Of a DNA stretch of 64,000 nt, positions 8,358-17,213 are shown one piece after another. Under the pieces are notes generated by a model. It did no database searches and was not told the origin of the DNA. It saw nothing but the letters and a program-made list of their open reading frames with translations. The DNA is from Anaerovibrio sp. JC8. GTDB taxonomy: Bacteria; Bacillota; Negativicutes; Selenomonadales; Selenomonadaceae. The translations under genes and the position numbers were made by a program. The stretch is from NCBI RefSeq assembly GCF_002100115.1, contig NZ_ANBM01000005.1:1-64000 (forward strand), read 5' to 3'. Numbering within the stretch: the stretch's first letter is position 1; each line of letters opens with the position of its first letter.

Positions 8358-9779
8358 TCAGTTTTCAGTCTGTACAACGTACTGTCTGTCTTCCTCTTCA
8401 TCATCTGAGTATTTTGCACCTTCAGTGTGACCTACTACAACACTGCTGAGAGCAAACAGGGCCAGGGAGTTTGGAATAACCATCAGATTATTGAACATGT
8501 CAGTCAGCTCCCATACCAGATTGTTGGAGAGGCAGGAGCCCATGAATACGAATACGATAGCCACGAGGGAGAATACCTTTACTGCGGACTTGCCCATGAG
8601 GTATTCCACATTAATCTTTGCAAAGAGGTTCCAGCTGAGGATAGTGGAAAATGCGAAGAACAACAGGCTGACAGCAATAAATGCACTACCAAGGCTGCTG
8701 CCAAAGAGGCTGCCGAAGGCCAGCTGAGCCATGTTGGTCTTGGATACACCCTCTGCTGCACCGCCGGCCAATACGCCGTCACCGGTATAAAGGGTGGTAA
8801 CAACTACCAGAGCGGTCATGGTAAGAACAACGAAGGTATCAATGAAAACACCGACCATGGCTACAACGCCCTGATCATGTGGCTTTTTAACATTTGCCAA
8901 TGCATGAGCATGTGGAGTGGAACCCATACCAGCCTCGTTGGAGAACAGGCCGCGCTTTACGCCCTGGCTGATAGCGGTCTTAATTGCCATACCCCAGCTA
9001 CCGCCGATGATTGCATCAGGATTGAAGGCATAGAAGAAAATAAGGGAAACTGCTTCAGGAACACGGTCATAATTTGCCAGAAGGATAACTGCACCACCGA
9101 TAAGATAGAAAACAGCCATAATAGGAACCAGCTTTTCAGTAATTCTGGCAATACGCTTGGTACCACCGAGGAATACGAAGCCGGCCAACAGAGCAATGAC
9201 AACACCAATACCCCATGCAGGAATACCAAAGGCAGCCTCACTGGTCTCACCAATGGAATTGGACTGAACCATGCAGCCCATGAAGCCAAGGGCAAGGGTA
9301 ATGGCTACAGCAAAGAAGCCTGCCAGGAACTTACCAAAGGCACCTGGGAAAGCTCTGCGGATGTAGTAAACCGGTCCACCAAGAACTGTGCCGTCTTCCT
9401 TAACAACACGGGTCTCCTGGGCCAGTACAGCCTCTGCATAGTTGGTTGCCATGCCAAAGAAGGCAATAATCCACATCCAGAAAATAGCACCAGGACCACC
9501 AGTGAGAATTGCACCAGAGGCACCAACTACGTTACCAGTACCAACCTGGGCAGCTACAGCAGTTGCCAATGCCTGGAAGGAGCTCATGCCACCCTTTCCA
9601 TCCTCACCATGAAGGGAGAAATTGCCAAAGAAACGTCTGAAGCCCTCACCAAGGCAGCGAACCTGAACGAAGCGGGTTCTGATAGTATAATACAGGCCCA
9701 AGCCAATTAAAAGAATACAGAGAATGTAATCTGATAAGTAGGTGTTGACCATTTGTACGAGTTCTAATAAGTAGTCCAT
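8358..9779 (-). CDS. Sodium:alanine/glycine symporter, AGCS family
   Basis: 473 residues from ATG 9779, 8 nt behind GGAGG; the frame extends to a TTG at 9794 that overlaps this site. About ten hydrophobic segments are visible. Family signatures: ATAVAAQVGTGNVVGASGAI, GGPGAIFWMW (about 90-115) and GLFSNEAGMGSTPHAHA (about 290-306). AGCS carriers import alanine or glycine with sodium. The glycine riboswitch in the 5' leader argues that glycine is the relevant substrate here. The gene is monocistronic, between a bidirectional terminator and its riboswitch leader. Confidence 0.93.
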   Translation of the reverse strand: MDYLLELVQMVNTYLSDYILCILLIGLGLYYTIRTRFVQVRCLGEGFRRFFGNFSLHGEDGKGGMSSFQALATAVAAQVGTGNVVGASGAILTGGPGAIFWMWIIAFFGMATNYAEAVLAQETRVVKEDGTVLGGPVYYIRRAFPGAFGKFLAGFFAVAITLALGFMGCMVQSNSIGETSEAAFGIPAWGIGVVIALLAGFVFLGGTKRIARITEKLVPIMAVFYLIGGAVILLANYDRVPEAVSLIFFYAFNPDAIIGGSWGMAIKTAISQGVKRGLFSNEAGMGSTPHAHALANVKKPHDQGVVAMVGVFIDTFVVLTMTALVVVTTLYTGDGVLAGGAAEGVSKTNMAQLAFGSLFGSSLGSAFIAVSLLFFAFSTILSWNLFAKINVEYLMGKSAVKVFSLVAIVFVFMGSCLSNNLVWELTDMFNNLMVIPNSLALFALSSVVVGHTEGAKYSDDEEEDRQYVVQTEN

Positions 9780-9798
9780 AATCATATCCTCCAAATAT

Positions 9799-9828
9799 AA
9801 AAAGAGTATCCTCCGAAGAAGATACTCT
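9799..9828 (-). terminator. Intrinsic terminator of the glycine riboswitch expression platform
   Basis: On the minus strand, AGAGTATC pairs with GATACTCT around TTCTTCGGAG-like loop sequence and is followed by TTTTTAT, just 20 nt before the symporter start. Its place between aptamer and start codon makes it the likely regulated terminator. Confidence 0.8.
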
Positions 9829-9889
9829 ACAAGACAAGCAAATAAATAAACAACACCATATAACTTCTAGAACATTACTGGCATGTCAC

Positions 9890-10030
9890 TCATTATCACT
9901 GTCTTTTTGCCTGAGAGATTCAGCTTACACATAAAATGTAAACCTTGCACCTTCGGCACCCAATTTAATGGGATTCTCCAGAGTACCCTCCATCACCAGT
10001 CTGCATGGCATTCTGATGACTTCTTCGGAT
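9890..10030 (-). ncRNA. Glycine riboswitch upstream of AGCS symporter
   Basis: Read on the minus strand, the leader contains the glycine aptamer landmarks CTCTGGAGA, then TGCCGAAGGTGCAA, then GAATCTCTCAGGCAAAAAGA (complement of about 9901-9985). Only one complete aptamer is apparent; the flanking sequence (about 9986-10030) could be the ghost aptamer half of a singlet riboswitch. A promoter lies upstream and a terminator hairpin (9799-9828) downstream, giving the full promoter-aptamer-terminator-gene order. Whether glycine turns the carrier on or off cannot be decided by eye. Confidence 0.88.
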
Positions 10031-10050
10031 TAATGTAGTTAACATGGTTT

Positions 10051-10079
10051 AATATACCATTCTTTTTTGTACTTGTCAA
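10051..10079 (-). promoter_or_regulatory. Sigma70-type promoter of the riboswitch/AGCS transcript
   Basis: Minus strand: TTGACA (10074-10079), 17-nt spacer, TATATT (10051-10056). Transcription would begin near 10044, just ahead of the glycine aptamer. Confidence 0.8.
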
Positions 10080-10129
10080 CAGTATACTTGTATTAAAAAT
10101 TTAATATTTTTATACACATATTTTCTTTT

Positions 10130-11482
10130 TTAACGTTTTATCTTAATAAATAAAAATACTGTCTGATTATCATCAGTATAATCATCAGCCCGTACCAGCT
10201 CTGCTACTACAGGAACAAACTCCCCGCTTACTATCCTGCGGTACGACACAGAATGATAGCAGTTCCCCTGCTTAAAATGTTCCTTTAGAAAATCTATGTT
10301 CAATGCATCCAAATATTTTTGCTGGTCCTTTGGATGAATGTACTCCGCAGTAGCATAGCGTTTTATTTCTACGGAAAAAGTATATCTTGTATCATTAAAT
10401 TGTTTAAATTCGTTCTCGTCAATATGTATAATCTGGTAGCTGTTGGTGCTTAAATTTAGCTTCAAGACCTTTTCATACATACAGCTGAGGGCGTTATGGG
10501 CACTCTGTCTGCCGGTGCGGTCCACACCCTTAAGGGCATAATACTGCTCCTTGTCCCGATACATCCGCTCATCGGCAATCTTGGCAATTTCATAAATATT
10601 CTTATCCCCACACTCGGTCATGGTAACGTATCCCATGGATATGGACAGACTTTCCACCAATTTGCCGTGCCAGCTTTCCACATAGCCGTTAAACTGCCCA
10701 ATAAGCCTTGGAAGATTGGCCGGGGATATGTAAATAACTGCCGCAAACTCATCGCCACCGAGTCTGTACACCCGTCCATACTGTGAAAAGCTCTTTCTGA
10801 GGCAATCCGCCACACCGGTAATAAGCTCATCACCGGCATCATGACCCAGTGTATCATTGACAATCTTCAGTCCATTTACATCCACCGAGAGAAAAACCAG
10901 ATTGTTATGCAGCTTGCCATTGTCGTATTCTATCATATTTTCATTGTACATTTTGCGGTTATACAGCTGAGTAAGGTCATCCACATAAGAGTTATATAGC
11001 AGCTGGGATTCCTTGTTTTTCTCATAGTTAATATCGCGAACTGCAAAAATAACCTTGGTAAGGACACCATTTTCATCCACTGTTCCCGGAAAAAGAATGG
11101 CCTCCAGCCAGCCAGTATTAATTCCTTCATATTGATAGGTAATGTACTTCTTATCCTGCAGACGGGCTCCCATGGTGCTGATTTCCGTAAATTCCAACAT
11201 ACCAGAAATATATTCCGGCTTTACCAGCATCCGGCTCATATCCTTGACGGAAATGCTTATATTGCCGGCGGAACCCATAATAGTATGGACATGGGCCTCA
11301 TCCACATATATTTCCTTGTACATTTCTGTCACCAGATCAAAGGAATATATGTAAATATAAAATTTGGACATGGAATCAACAACTGCCAGCTGTTCCCGTA
11401 GATTGGTCTCGCAGTCAAAAGACATTTCCATGTTATTATTCACTAAATTATCCATTAATCCATGTGAATTACTCATTTTCAT
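10130..11482 (-). CDS. GGDEF-domain protein with flanking PAS-like domains (probable diguanylate cyclase)
   Basis: 450 residues, no membrane segment. The central GGDEF domain spans about 175-330: the metal-binding aspartate in FLSVDVNGLKIVNDTLGH and the signature RLGGDEFAAV (about 242). An N-terminal region (about 30-160, ending in IFAVRDINYEKNKE) resembles a PAS domain leading by a helix into GGDEF, and the C-terminal 110 residues look like a second PAS-like fold. An allosteric RxxD site was not seen just before the motif. The protein probably makes cyclic di-GMP in response to a cytoplasmic signal. It is an isolated gene. MKMSN and MSN starts are 6 nt apart and cannot be separated with confidence. 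Confidence 0.88.
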   Translation of the reverse strand: MKMSNSHGLMDNLVNNNMEMSFDCETNLREQLAVVDSMSKFYIYIYSFDLVTEMYKEIYVDEAHVHTIMGSAGNISISVKDMSRMLVKPEYISGMLEFTEISTMGARLQDKKYITYQYEGINTGWLEAILFPGTVDENGVLTKVIFAVRDINYEKNKESQLLYNSYVDDLTQLYNRKMYNENMIEYDNGKLHNNLVFLSVDVNGLKIVNDTLGHDAGDELITGVADCLRKSFSQYGRVYRLGGDEFAAVIYISPANLPRLIGQFNGYVESWHGKLVESLSISMGYVTMTECGDKNIYEIAKIADERMYRDKEQYYALKGVDRTGRQSAHNALSCMYEKVLKLNLSTNSYQIIHIDENEFKQFNDTRYTFSVEIKRYATAEYIHPKDQQKYLDALNIDFLKEHFKQGNCYHSVSYRRIVSGEFVPVVAELVRADDYTDDNQTVFLFIKIKR

Positions 11483-11650
11483 TACCTGTTAAACACCCAA
11501 AAACATACTCATCATACGATATACATATTTCGCCTTTTACCCCTGTTTTTCCTGCCTAAAAAACAAAAAAAGGGCTTTTGTTCTAAAGTACTTTCAACAA
11601 TAATAGATTTTTTCACTCTCCTACGTTATAACTCGGCAAAATGCCTCTTT

Positions 11651-11736
11651 GCGACGCGAAGCTAGTCCGCTAGGGAAACGATAATTGGAATAATTTTCTC
11701 CTTTTAGGAGAAAAATTTGAACAATTGCGTTATAAT
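11651..11736 (+). repeat. Dispersed intergenic repeat, copy A
   Basis: An 86-nt element starting GCGACGCGAAG and ending AATTTGAACAATTGCGTTATAAT-like sequence (last 6 nt TATAAT at 11731-11736). It contains a hairpin TTTTCTCCT-TTT-AGGAGAAAA. A related element lies inverted at 27455-27547 and an end fragment at 19496-19520. Here it sits directly upstream of the antiporter gene, so its terminal TATAAT may serve as a -10 box. Confidence 0.7.
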
Positions 11737-11767
11737 ATTCAAGGACTTTTCTTTAGGAGGAAATAAA

Positions 11768-13081
11768 GTGGAAAATAAAAAGAGTTTCGGAGCCCTGCTT
11801 CCTATTGCAGTTTTTGTGCTCCTTTATCTGGGCCTGGGCATTACCCTGGAGTATGTATTGCAGGTTCCCATGGGCTTTTACAACGTATCAGTTGTGGTTG
11901 TATTTATGATTGCCCTGCTGGTGGCGTGCCTTCAGGCTAAAGGCATCAATATGAATGAAAAGCTTAAAATCATGGCCAACAGCATGGCTGATCCCAATAT
12001 TATCACCATGATTCTCATATTCCTGATGGCTGGCGTATTTGTAGGAGTACTGGGCCGCAGCAGTGCTGAAAGTGTGGCGTATTTCCTGCTTTCCCTCATT
12101 CCTGCTGACTATGCCATACCGGTGCTGTTTCTCATCAGTGCCTTTGTATCCTTGGCCATGGGTACCTCTGTGGGAACCATAACCCTCATCACCCCTATTG
12201 CCATTGCCATTGGTGGCTGCACCGGCTATCCAATGCCATTGTGCGTGGGTACTGTAATGGGAGGAGCCATGTTTGGCGACAACCTTTCCTTTATCTCTGA
12301 CACCACCATCGCGGCCTGCAACGGCCAGGGCTGTCAGATGCAGGATAAATTCAAGGCCAACTTTAAAATCGCCGTTCCTGCTGCAATCCTTACTGTGGGT
12401 GCTTTATATTTCCTGACTCTGGAGCAGCCTGCTGGAAACCTCAATATTCAGGATTATAACCTTATTCAGATAATTCCATATCTGCTGGTGCTTATTGGCG
12501 GCATAATGGGCTTTAATGTATTTGGTGTTTTGCTGGTTGGCATTATCAGCGGCTCCATCCTCATGCTGGGCATGGGAGAGGTTACTCCTTTGGACTATCT
12601 GGCCAATATCGGCAAGGGCACCGCAGGAATGTTTGAAACCTCCATGGTGGCCATTCTGGTATCCTGCATTGGCGGGCTTATTGCCTACAACGGCGGCTTT
12701 AATGCCCTGCTCTCCACCGTTCATAAGGTGTTCAGCACCAAGAAGGGCGGTATGCTGGGTATCGGCATGCTGGTTGGCTTCATGGATATCGCCACTGCCA
12801 ACAACACTGTGGCCATCGTTATGACCAACCCTATAGCCAAGCAGATTTCCGAGAGCTTTAAAATTTCCCCGAAGGAATCGGCATCACTGCTGGATACCTT
12901 CTCCTGCATTTTCCAGGGCATTCTGCCTTATGGAGCCCAAATGCTGGTGGCATTGTCCATTGCAGCCAGTCTGGGCTGGGAGCTGTCTGCTTTCCATGTT
13001 TTGCCATATCTTCTCTATCCATATCTGCTTTTGTTAAGCTCTATTCTCTTTGTTTTCCTGCCAAGTATCGAGGAAGACTGA
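11768..13081 (+). CDS. NhaC-family Na+/H+ antiporter
   Basis: 437 residues starting at GTG 11768, seven nt after AGGAGG (11755-11760); the longer frame from 11717 would run through the Shine-Dalgarno. Eleven or so hydrophobic segments are seen. Family-like sequences include MGTSVGTITLITPIAIAIGG (about 140-160), GGAMFGDNLSFISDTTIAA (about 175-195) and LDTFSCIFQGILPYGAQ (about 375). The NhaC group exchanges sodium for protons and includes malate/lactate antiporters, so the exact substrate is open. It is monocistronic with a long hairpin terminator after it. Confidence 0.85.
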   Translation: MENKKSFGALLPIAVFVLLYLGLGITLEYVLQVPMGFYNVSVVVVFMIALLVACLQAKGINMNEKLKIMANSMADPNIITMILIFLMAGVFVGVLGRSSAESVAYFLLSLIPADYAIPVLFLISAFVSLAMGTSVGTITLITPIAIAIGGCTGYPMPLCVGTVMGGAMFGDNLSFISDTTIAACNGQGCQMQDKFKANFKIAVPAAILTVGALYFLTLEQPAGNLNIQDYNLIQIIPYLLVLIGGIMGFNVFGVLLVGIISGSILMLGMGEVTPLDYLANIGKGTAGMFETSMVAILVSCIGGLIAYNGGFNALLSTVHKVFSTKKGGMLGIGMLVGFMDIATANNTVAIVMTNPIAKQISESFKISPKESASLLDTFSCIFQGILPYGAQMLVALSIAASLGWELSAFHVLPYLLYPYLLLLSSILFVFLPSIEED

Positions 13082-13114
13082 CCAAAAAGAATTAAAATAA
13101 AAGTATAAAAAAAT

Positions 13115-13154
13115 AACTCTGCTGTCACCAGTAGCTACTGGAAACAGCAGAGTT
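13115..13154. terminator. Terminator after the antiporter gene
   Basis: An 11-bp stem AACTCTGCTGT/ACAGCAGAGTT encloses a further inner palindrome CCAGTAGCTACTGG and is followed by TTTTAAT. It lies between convergent genes ending at 13081 and 13186. Confidence 0.85.
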
Positions 13155-13185
13155 TTTAATTTACTTTATTAAGAACAGGAGACTG

Positions 13186-15309
13186 TTACCATACGAGAAT
13201 CCGGTTCTCCGGTGCCAGATACATCTTATCCCCCGGCTTAATATCATAGGTTTCATTGAACTTATCGAACTGCTGGAGAATTACATTCACCCGGAGATAT
13301 GGCAGTGGATGTGGGTCCGTATTGACCGTCAGCTCCGCAAATTCCTTGGTGTAGACACTCTGCCACAGCTTGCCATACTGGTTGAAGAACATCTTGTAAT
13401 TAAAGTCCGGCTTGTTCTTGGCAATGGACAGCATACACTGCATACCACCAAGATCGGCAATGGTTTCACCCTTGTTGATTTCTCCATTGCAGTGCAGACC
13501 ATCATATATGGTAATGCTGTTAAGATAATCTATAACCTTTTGGGTTCTGGCCTTAAAGGCCTCTTTGTCCTCCGGGCTCCACCATTCATTTAAGTTACCG
13601 TTTTCGTCAAACTGGGAGCCGGTGGTATCAAAGCCGTGAGATATCTCATGGGCAATTATCATGCCGATGCCACCCAGCTTTTCCTCATAGGAATAACCAC
13701 TGTAGTAGAATACACCATTGAGAATACCCGCCGGAATATTGATGGAATTATCCGCAATATTGTACATGGCATTGACTACATAGCATGGGGTCCAGTCAAT
13801 TTCCACTTCCCCGTTCATCTTCTTCAGATACTCGCCAATCTCCCACTTCAAGAGGGCATTGCGCACATCAATGAGATTTTTGCACTTATTGAGCTTAATA
13901 TCCTTCCATTTCTTTGGCTTGTCCGGCATTACCGCCCGTACCTTAAGATTGTCCAGCTTTGTAATGGCCTTTTGACGGGCCTCAGGAGACAAGAAGGTTT
14001 CATTTTCCAGCATGGCCTTATAATATGAGGTCACATCAGCGATAATTCCCTCGATATCCTTCTTTTCTTCCTTGGAGCAATAGGCTTCAGCGTACAGATT
14101 GGACAACGGTCCTGGCAGGACATTTTTAACGTATTCCACACCAAGAACCCAGTCCGGCACACTGCCCCTGTACCCACGAACTGCCAGACTGTACTCCATG
14201 GCAATATCATTGGCGGCGGAGTTAAGCACCTCCATGTTTTCCAGCATGCGGTACACAATAAGGGTATCCTTCATGTCCTGAAGATGCTCCTCATTATAAT
14301 AGGCAGCCAAGGCCCTGATATAGGCGGGATTTGGTACATTGAAGCGCTCAGCCTGATCAAGACCGTATTTATTTAAGTAGGCCATAATTGGATAGCGGCC
14401 CGCCATTTCCCGAAGCTCATCCAAAGTAACCGGATTATTGGTCCGCTGGAGAAAATCTGCCTTGGAAGAATCCTCCCTGGTATACATACTGTCTGCCAAT
14501 GCATATTCCAGGCGGTACATGGCCTCAATTTTTTTCTTGGCCGTATCCTCATCGTACTTGGCCAGCATCATCATCTTTTTGGCAGCCACATCATTGGCTC
14601 CCTTGACCCGCTTGCCAAAGACTGTTAAATTGCTGTATTCTGCCGCATCCCCCAGTGTCAGCCCCATAGGAATTATATTCATGGCATAGTGCTTGGTATC
14701 ATTCAGGTCCGGCTGCAAATCCGGCTCGCAGAATGCACTGTTGGGCACCTCGTTGCCAATAATATAATTGTCCATATCCTCCAGGGTCTGAATGGCCTCT
14801 ATGGCATGAACATCATCCATCAATGGCTTGAGACCAATTTTATCACGCTTATTCCAGTCCTTAACCATTCTGTAGACCTTCTGGCAAATAGAGGCATCGT
14901 GGCTAAACTGAATAGGTGCTTCCAGCAGGTTGGCAATATTGTAATCCACCTTGCTGTTGACCTCGTTAAACACGTCATAGCTGGAGCTGATGCCGTATTC
15001 TCCCATTTGCTTTATCCAGTAATCATTGTTATAGGAATAAAAGTTGTCCTTGGCCGTAAAGCTGGGCACCTCATGCTTCTTATCAATGACACTGACATCC
15101 ATCCAAGGGTCGCCCCCTTCGGCAATGGGCTTATTGGCGCTGACATATTTTTCATTGGGATCAAAAGTCTTGCCGTCATCCTTTTCCAGAATAACCGTTG
15201 TCTGCTTGACATCATCTATCTTTGATGCCTCAGAGACATTGGGCAAAAATACAAATCCACAGGCCAGAACCAAAGCCAACAGCTTTGTCTTTAATTTCAT
15301 AAGGGCCAT
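13186..15309 (-). CDS. Secreted M13-family (neprilysin/PepO-like) zinc metallopeptidase
   Basis: 707 residues from ATG 15309, six nt behind AGGTG; the frame reaches 15324. A signal peptide is clear (LALVLACGFVFLPNVSEA). The zinc site is IAHEISHGFD near residue 550, with the third ligand in GETIADLGG near 612. Substrate-binding elements NAMYNIADNSINIPAGIL precede it, and the protein ends in VW as the family does. Length matches the family (about 650-750). It should cleave peptides in the periplasm or at the surface. The gene lies just upstream of nothing co-oriented within 30 nt except the end of the menaquinone cluster, whose last gene starts transcription from the right and ends at 15339, so read-through into it is possible. 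Confidence 0.92.
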   Translation of the reverse strand: MALMKLKTKLLALVLACGFVFLPNVSEASKIDDVKQTTVILEKDDGKTFDPNEKYVSANKPIAEGGDPWMDVSVIDKKHEVPSFTAKDNFYSYNNDYWIKQMGEYGISSSYDVFNEVNSKVDYNIANLLEAPIQFSHDASICQKVYRMVKDWNKRDKIGLKPLMDDVHAIEAIQTLEDMDNYIIGNEVPNSAFCEPDLQPDLNDTKHYAMNIIPMGLTLGDAAEYSNLTVFGKRVKGANDVAAKKMMMLAKYDEDTAKKKIEAMYRLEYALADSMYTREDSSKADFLQRTNNPVTLDELREMAGRYPIMAYLNKYGLDQAERFNVPNPAYIRALAAYYNEEHLQDMKDTLIVYRMLENMEVLNSAANDIAMEYSLAVRGYRGSVPDWVLGVEYVKNVLPGPLSNLYAEAYCSKEEKKDIEGIIADVTSYYKAMLENETFLSPEARQKAITKLDNLKVRAVMPDKPKKWKDIKLNKCKNLIDVRNALLKWEIGEYLKKMNGEVEIDWTPCYVVNAMYNIADNSINIPAGILNGVFYYSGYSYEEKLGGIGMIIAHEISHGFDTTGSQFDENGNLNEWWSPEDKEAFKARTQKVIDYLNSITIYDGLHCNGEINKGETIADLGGMQCMLSIAKNKPDFNYKMFFNQYGKLWQSVYTKEFAELTVNTDPHPLPYLRVNVILQQFDKFNETYDIKPGDKMYLAPENRILVW

Positions 15310-15338
15310 ATTATCACCTGCCATTTCGATTCAATTAA

Positions 15339-16187
15339 TCAACCCTTGGAGGATTCCTGATTGTAGACATCCTTTAGCAGGGTTTCCTTGCGAAGGTTCA
15401 GACACTCACAATGCCTGTCCTCTGCATCCACATTTCTGATGGTTTCCAAAATAATCTCACCAATCATCGGTGCATCGTCATAGAAAATATCAGTCATATC
15501 CTGATGGGACCACTTCTTTATGCCCTCACCGTAATTAACGGTAAAGTACAGGCCCGCATAGCAGGCCCCGATTTCACGGGCCAGATAAACCTCAGGACAC
15601 ATGCTCTGTCCCACAATATCCGCATGGCCGTTGAGCATAGCCACCTCGGCGGGGCTTTCAAAATGACGGCCATCTGTCACTGCATAGGTGCCTCTGGTAA
15701 AGATACGCCCCGTAAACCGCTTTTTGGTAGCATCAATAAGGGCCTGACGCAGCTCAGGACACAAGGCATCCCGCATTACCAGAAGGTAGCGGCCATCCAG
15801 CATTACATCCTTGCGCATGGACATATCCAGATAATCATCAGGCACCATAAAGTCCCGAATATCCAGCAGCTTATTGACGGTACCAACGCCACCCTCGGAA
15901 ATAATCCGCTTTACGCCGGCTTCACGGAAAACCCAGAACACCTGGCGGGAAGCGTCAGCTCTGGTAACACCACTGCGCCAGCCGTGCATTCTCACGGTCA
16001 AAACGTGCTTATTTCCCACAGTAAAGTGGCGAAAAGCAGGACTTTCCCCATAAGGGGTATCAAAATGAAGGTTCTCCGCCACAATCTTTACATCTTCGTC
16101 CTTAACATTGGCGGGAAAATCGCTGGACAGGGTCCCGGACCCGCCAACTACGGCATAATCAGCCTTGGGAATCATATTTTCAGCCAT
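15339..16187 (-). CDS. MTAP/purine nucleoside phosphorylase family enzyme in a futalosine-type cluster
   Basis: 282 residues of the methylthioadenosine phosphorylase family: VVGGSGTL (phosphate loop) at about 13, then MHGWRSGVTRADASRQ, SEGGVGTVN and GQSMCPEVYLAREIG (about 195). The family cleaves purine nucleosides with phosphate. Its Shine-Dalgarno GGAGG lies within the last codons of the MqnC-like gene, 3 nt upstream, so the two are translationally coupled. No MqnB-type hydrolase is visible in the cluster. I infer that this enzyme may remove the base from aminodeoxyfutalosine; ordinary methylthioadenosine salvage is the alternative. Confidence 0.8.
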   Translation of the reverse strand: MAENMIPKADYAVVGGSGTLSSDFPANVKDEDVKIVAENLHFDTPYGESPAFRHFTVGNKHVLTVRMHGWRSGVTRADASRQVFWVFREAGVKRIISEGGVGTVNKLLDIRDFMVPDDYLDMSMRKDVMLDGRYLLVMRDALCPELRQALIDATKKRFTGRIFTRGTYAVTDGRHFESPAEVAMLNGHADIVGQSMCPEVYLAREIGACYAGLYFTVNYGEGIKKWSHQDMTDIFYDDAPMIGEIILETIRNVDAEDRHCECLNLRKETLLKDVYNQESSKG

Positions 16188-16190
16188 ATA

Positions 16191-17213
16191 TCAGAACCTC
16201 CGTAAAATCTCGTACTTGGTATTGCGCTGGGCCGGCTTGCGGCCAGCTCCCCGTATCATATCCACCATCTTGTTTATGGACATATCATACGCCGTTCCGG
16301 CCGCTCTTACAACATTTTCCTCCAGCATAATGCTGCCCAGATCATCGGCACCAAAGCCCAGAGTCAGCTGGCCAATGCGTTCCCCCTGGGTCACCCAGGA
16401 GCCCTGAATATGCTTGATATTATCCATATAGAGGCGGCTCATGGCCAGATTTCGCATATAATCCCAGCCGGACACCTTCTCGCCCCCCATTTCCGTATTA
16501 TGAGGCTGGAAGGTCCAGGATATAAAGGCCCTAAAGCCCCCCGTCTTGTCCTGAAGCTGACGGATTCTCTCAAAATGCTCCACCCGCTGGGCCATGGTTT
16601 CACCTAAACCAATAACCATGGTTGCAGTGGATTCCATTCCTATGGAATGGGCACATTCCATAACATGGAGCCAGTCATCAGTCATAATTTTCTTTGGGCT
16701 CACCCGTTGACGAACCTCATCCACCAGTATTTCTGCCCCACCACCCGGAAGACTGTCCAGACCGGCAGCCTGCAGACGTTTAAGGCACTCCAAAATGGAA
16801 ATGCCCTCCTGATAGGCAAAGTGCTGGATTTCCGTGGCTGTAAAGGAATGGATGGTAATATCAAACCGGCTCTTAATGGCCCGCAGCATATCCTCGTAAT
16901 ATTTCAGGCCCAAATCAGGATACAGCCCACCCTGAATCATCAGCTGGGTACCACCCGCATCCACGGTCTCCTGCACCTTGGCCAGAATTTCCTCATTGGT
17001 CAGCAGATAAGCATCCTTATGGTCCTTGCGACGGAAAAAGGCACAAAAACGGCACTCATTTTTGCACACATTGGTATAATTAATATTTCGGTCCACAATA
17101 AAGGTGACGGTATCATCAAACCGCTTGCGGCGCTCTGCATCAGCCTGACGGCCCAATTCTATAGGGTCACCATGAGTCAGCAGCTCAATGGCTTCCTTGG
17201 CTTCCATTCGCAT
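16191..17213 (-). CDS. mqnC: Radical SAM enzyme, MqnC-like (cyclic dehypoxanthinyl futalosine synthase)
   Basis: 340 residues. Radical SAM cluster motif CKNECRFC sits near residue 53 inside NYTNVCKNECRFCAFFR, the pattern of the CofH/MqnC/MqnE group. Other group signatures are MIQGGLYPDLGLKYYED, SLPGGGAEILVDEVRQ and WTFQPHNTE. The Arg-Lys after CAFFR and the WTFQP segment favour MqnC over MqnE. MqnC closes the spiro ring of the futalosine route to menaquinone. The start ATG immediately follows the stop of the upstream gene, with GGAGG inside that gene. Second-last gene of a four-gene operon. Confidence 0.82.
   Translation of the reverse strand: MRMEAKEAIELLTHGDPIELGRQADAERRKRFDDTVTFIVDRNINYTNVCKNECRFCAFFRRKDHKDAYLLTNEEILAKVQETVDAGGTQLMIQGGLYPDLGLKYYEDMLRAIKSRFDITIHSFTATEIQHFAYQEGISILECLKRLQAAGLDSLPGGGAEILVDEVRQRVSPKKIMTDDWLHVMECAHSIGMESTATMVIGLGETMAQRVEHFERIRQLQDKTGGFRAFISWTFQPHNTEMGGEKVSGWDYMRNLAMSRLYMDNIKHIQGSWVTQGERIGQLTLGFGADDLGSIMLEENVVRAAGTAYDMSINKMVDMIRGAGRKPAQRNTKYEILRRF

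Noticed and set aside
8427-9710. 427-codon reading frame antisense to the AGCS gene
   Set aside because: It is a mirror of a well-supported transporter gene, with Cys/His/Asn-rich composition typical of antisense frames and no ribosome site or fold.
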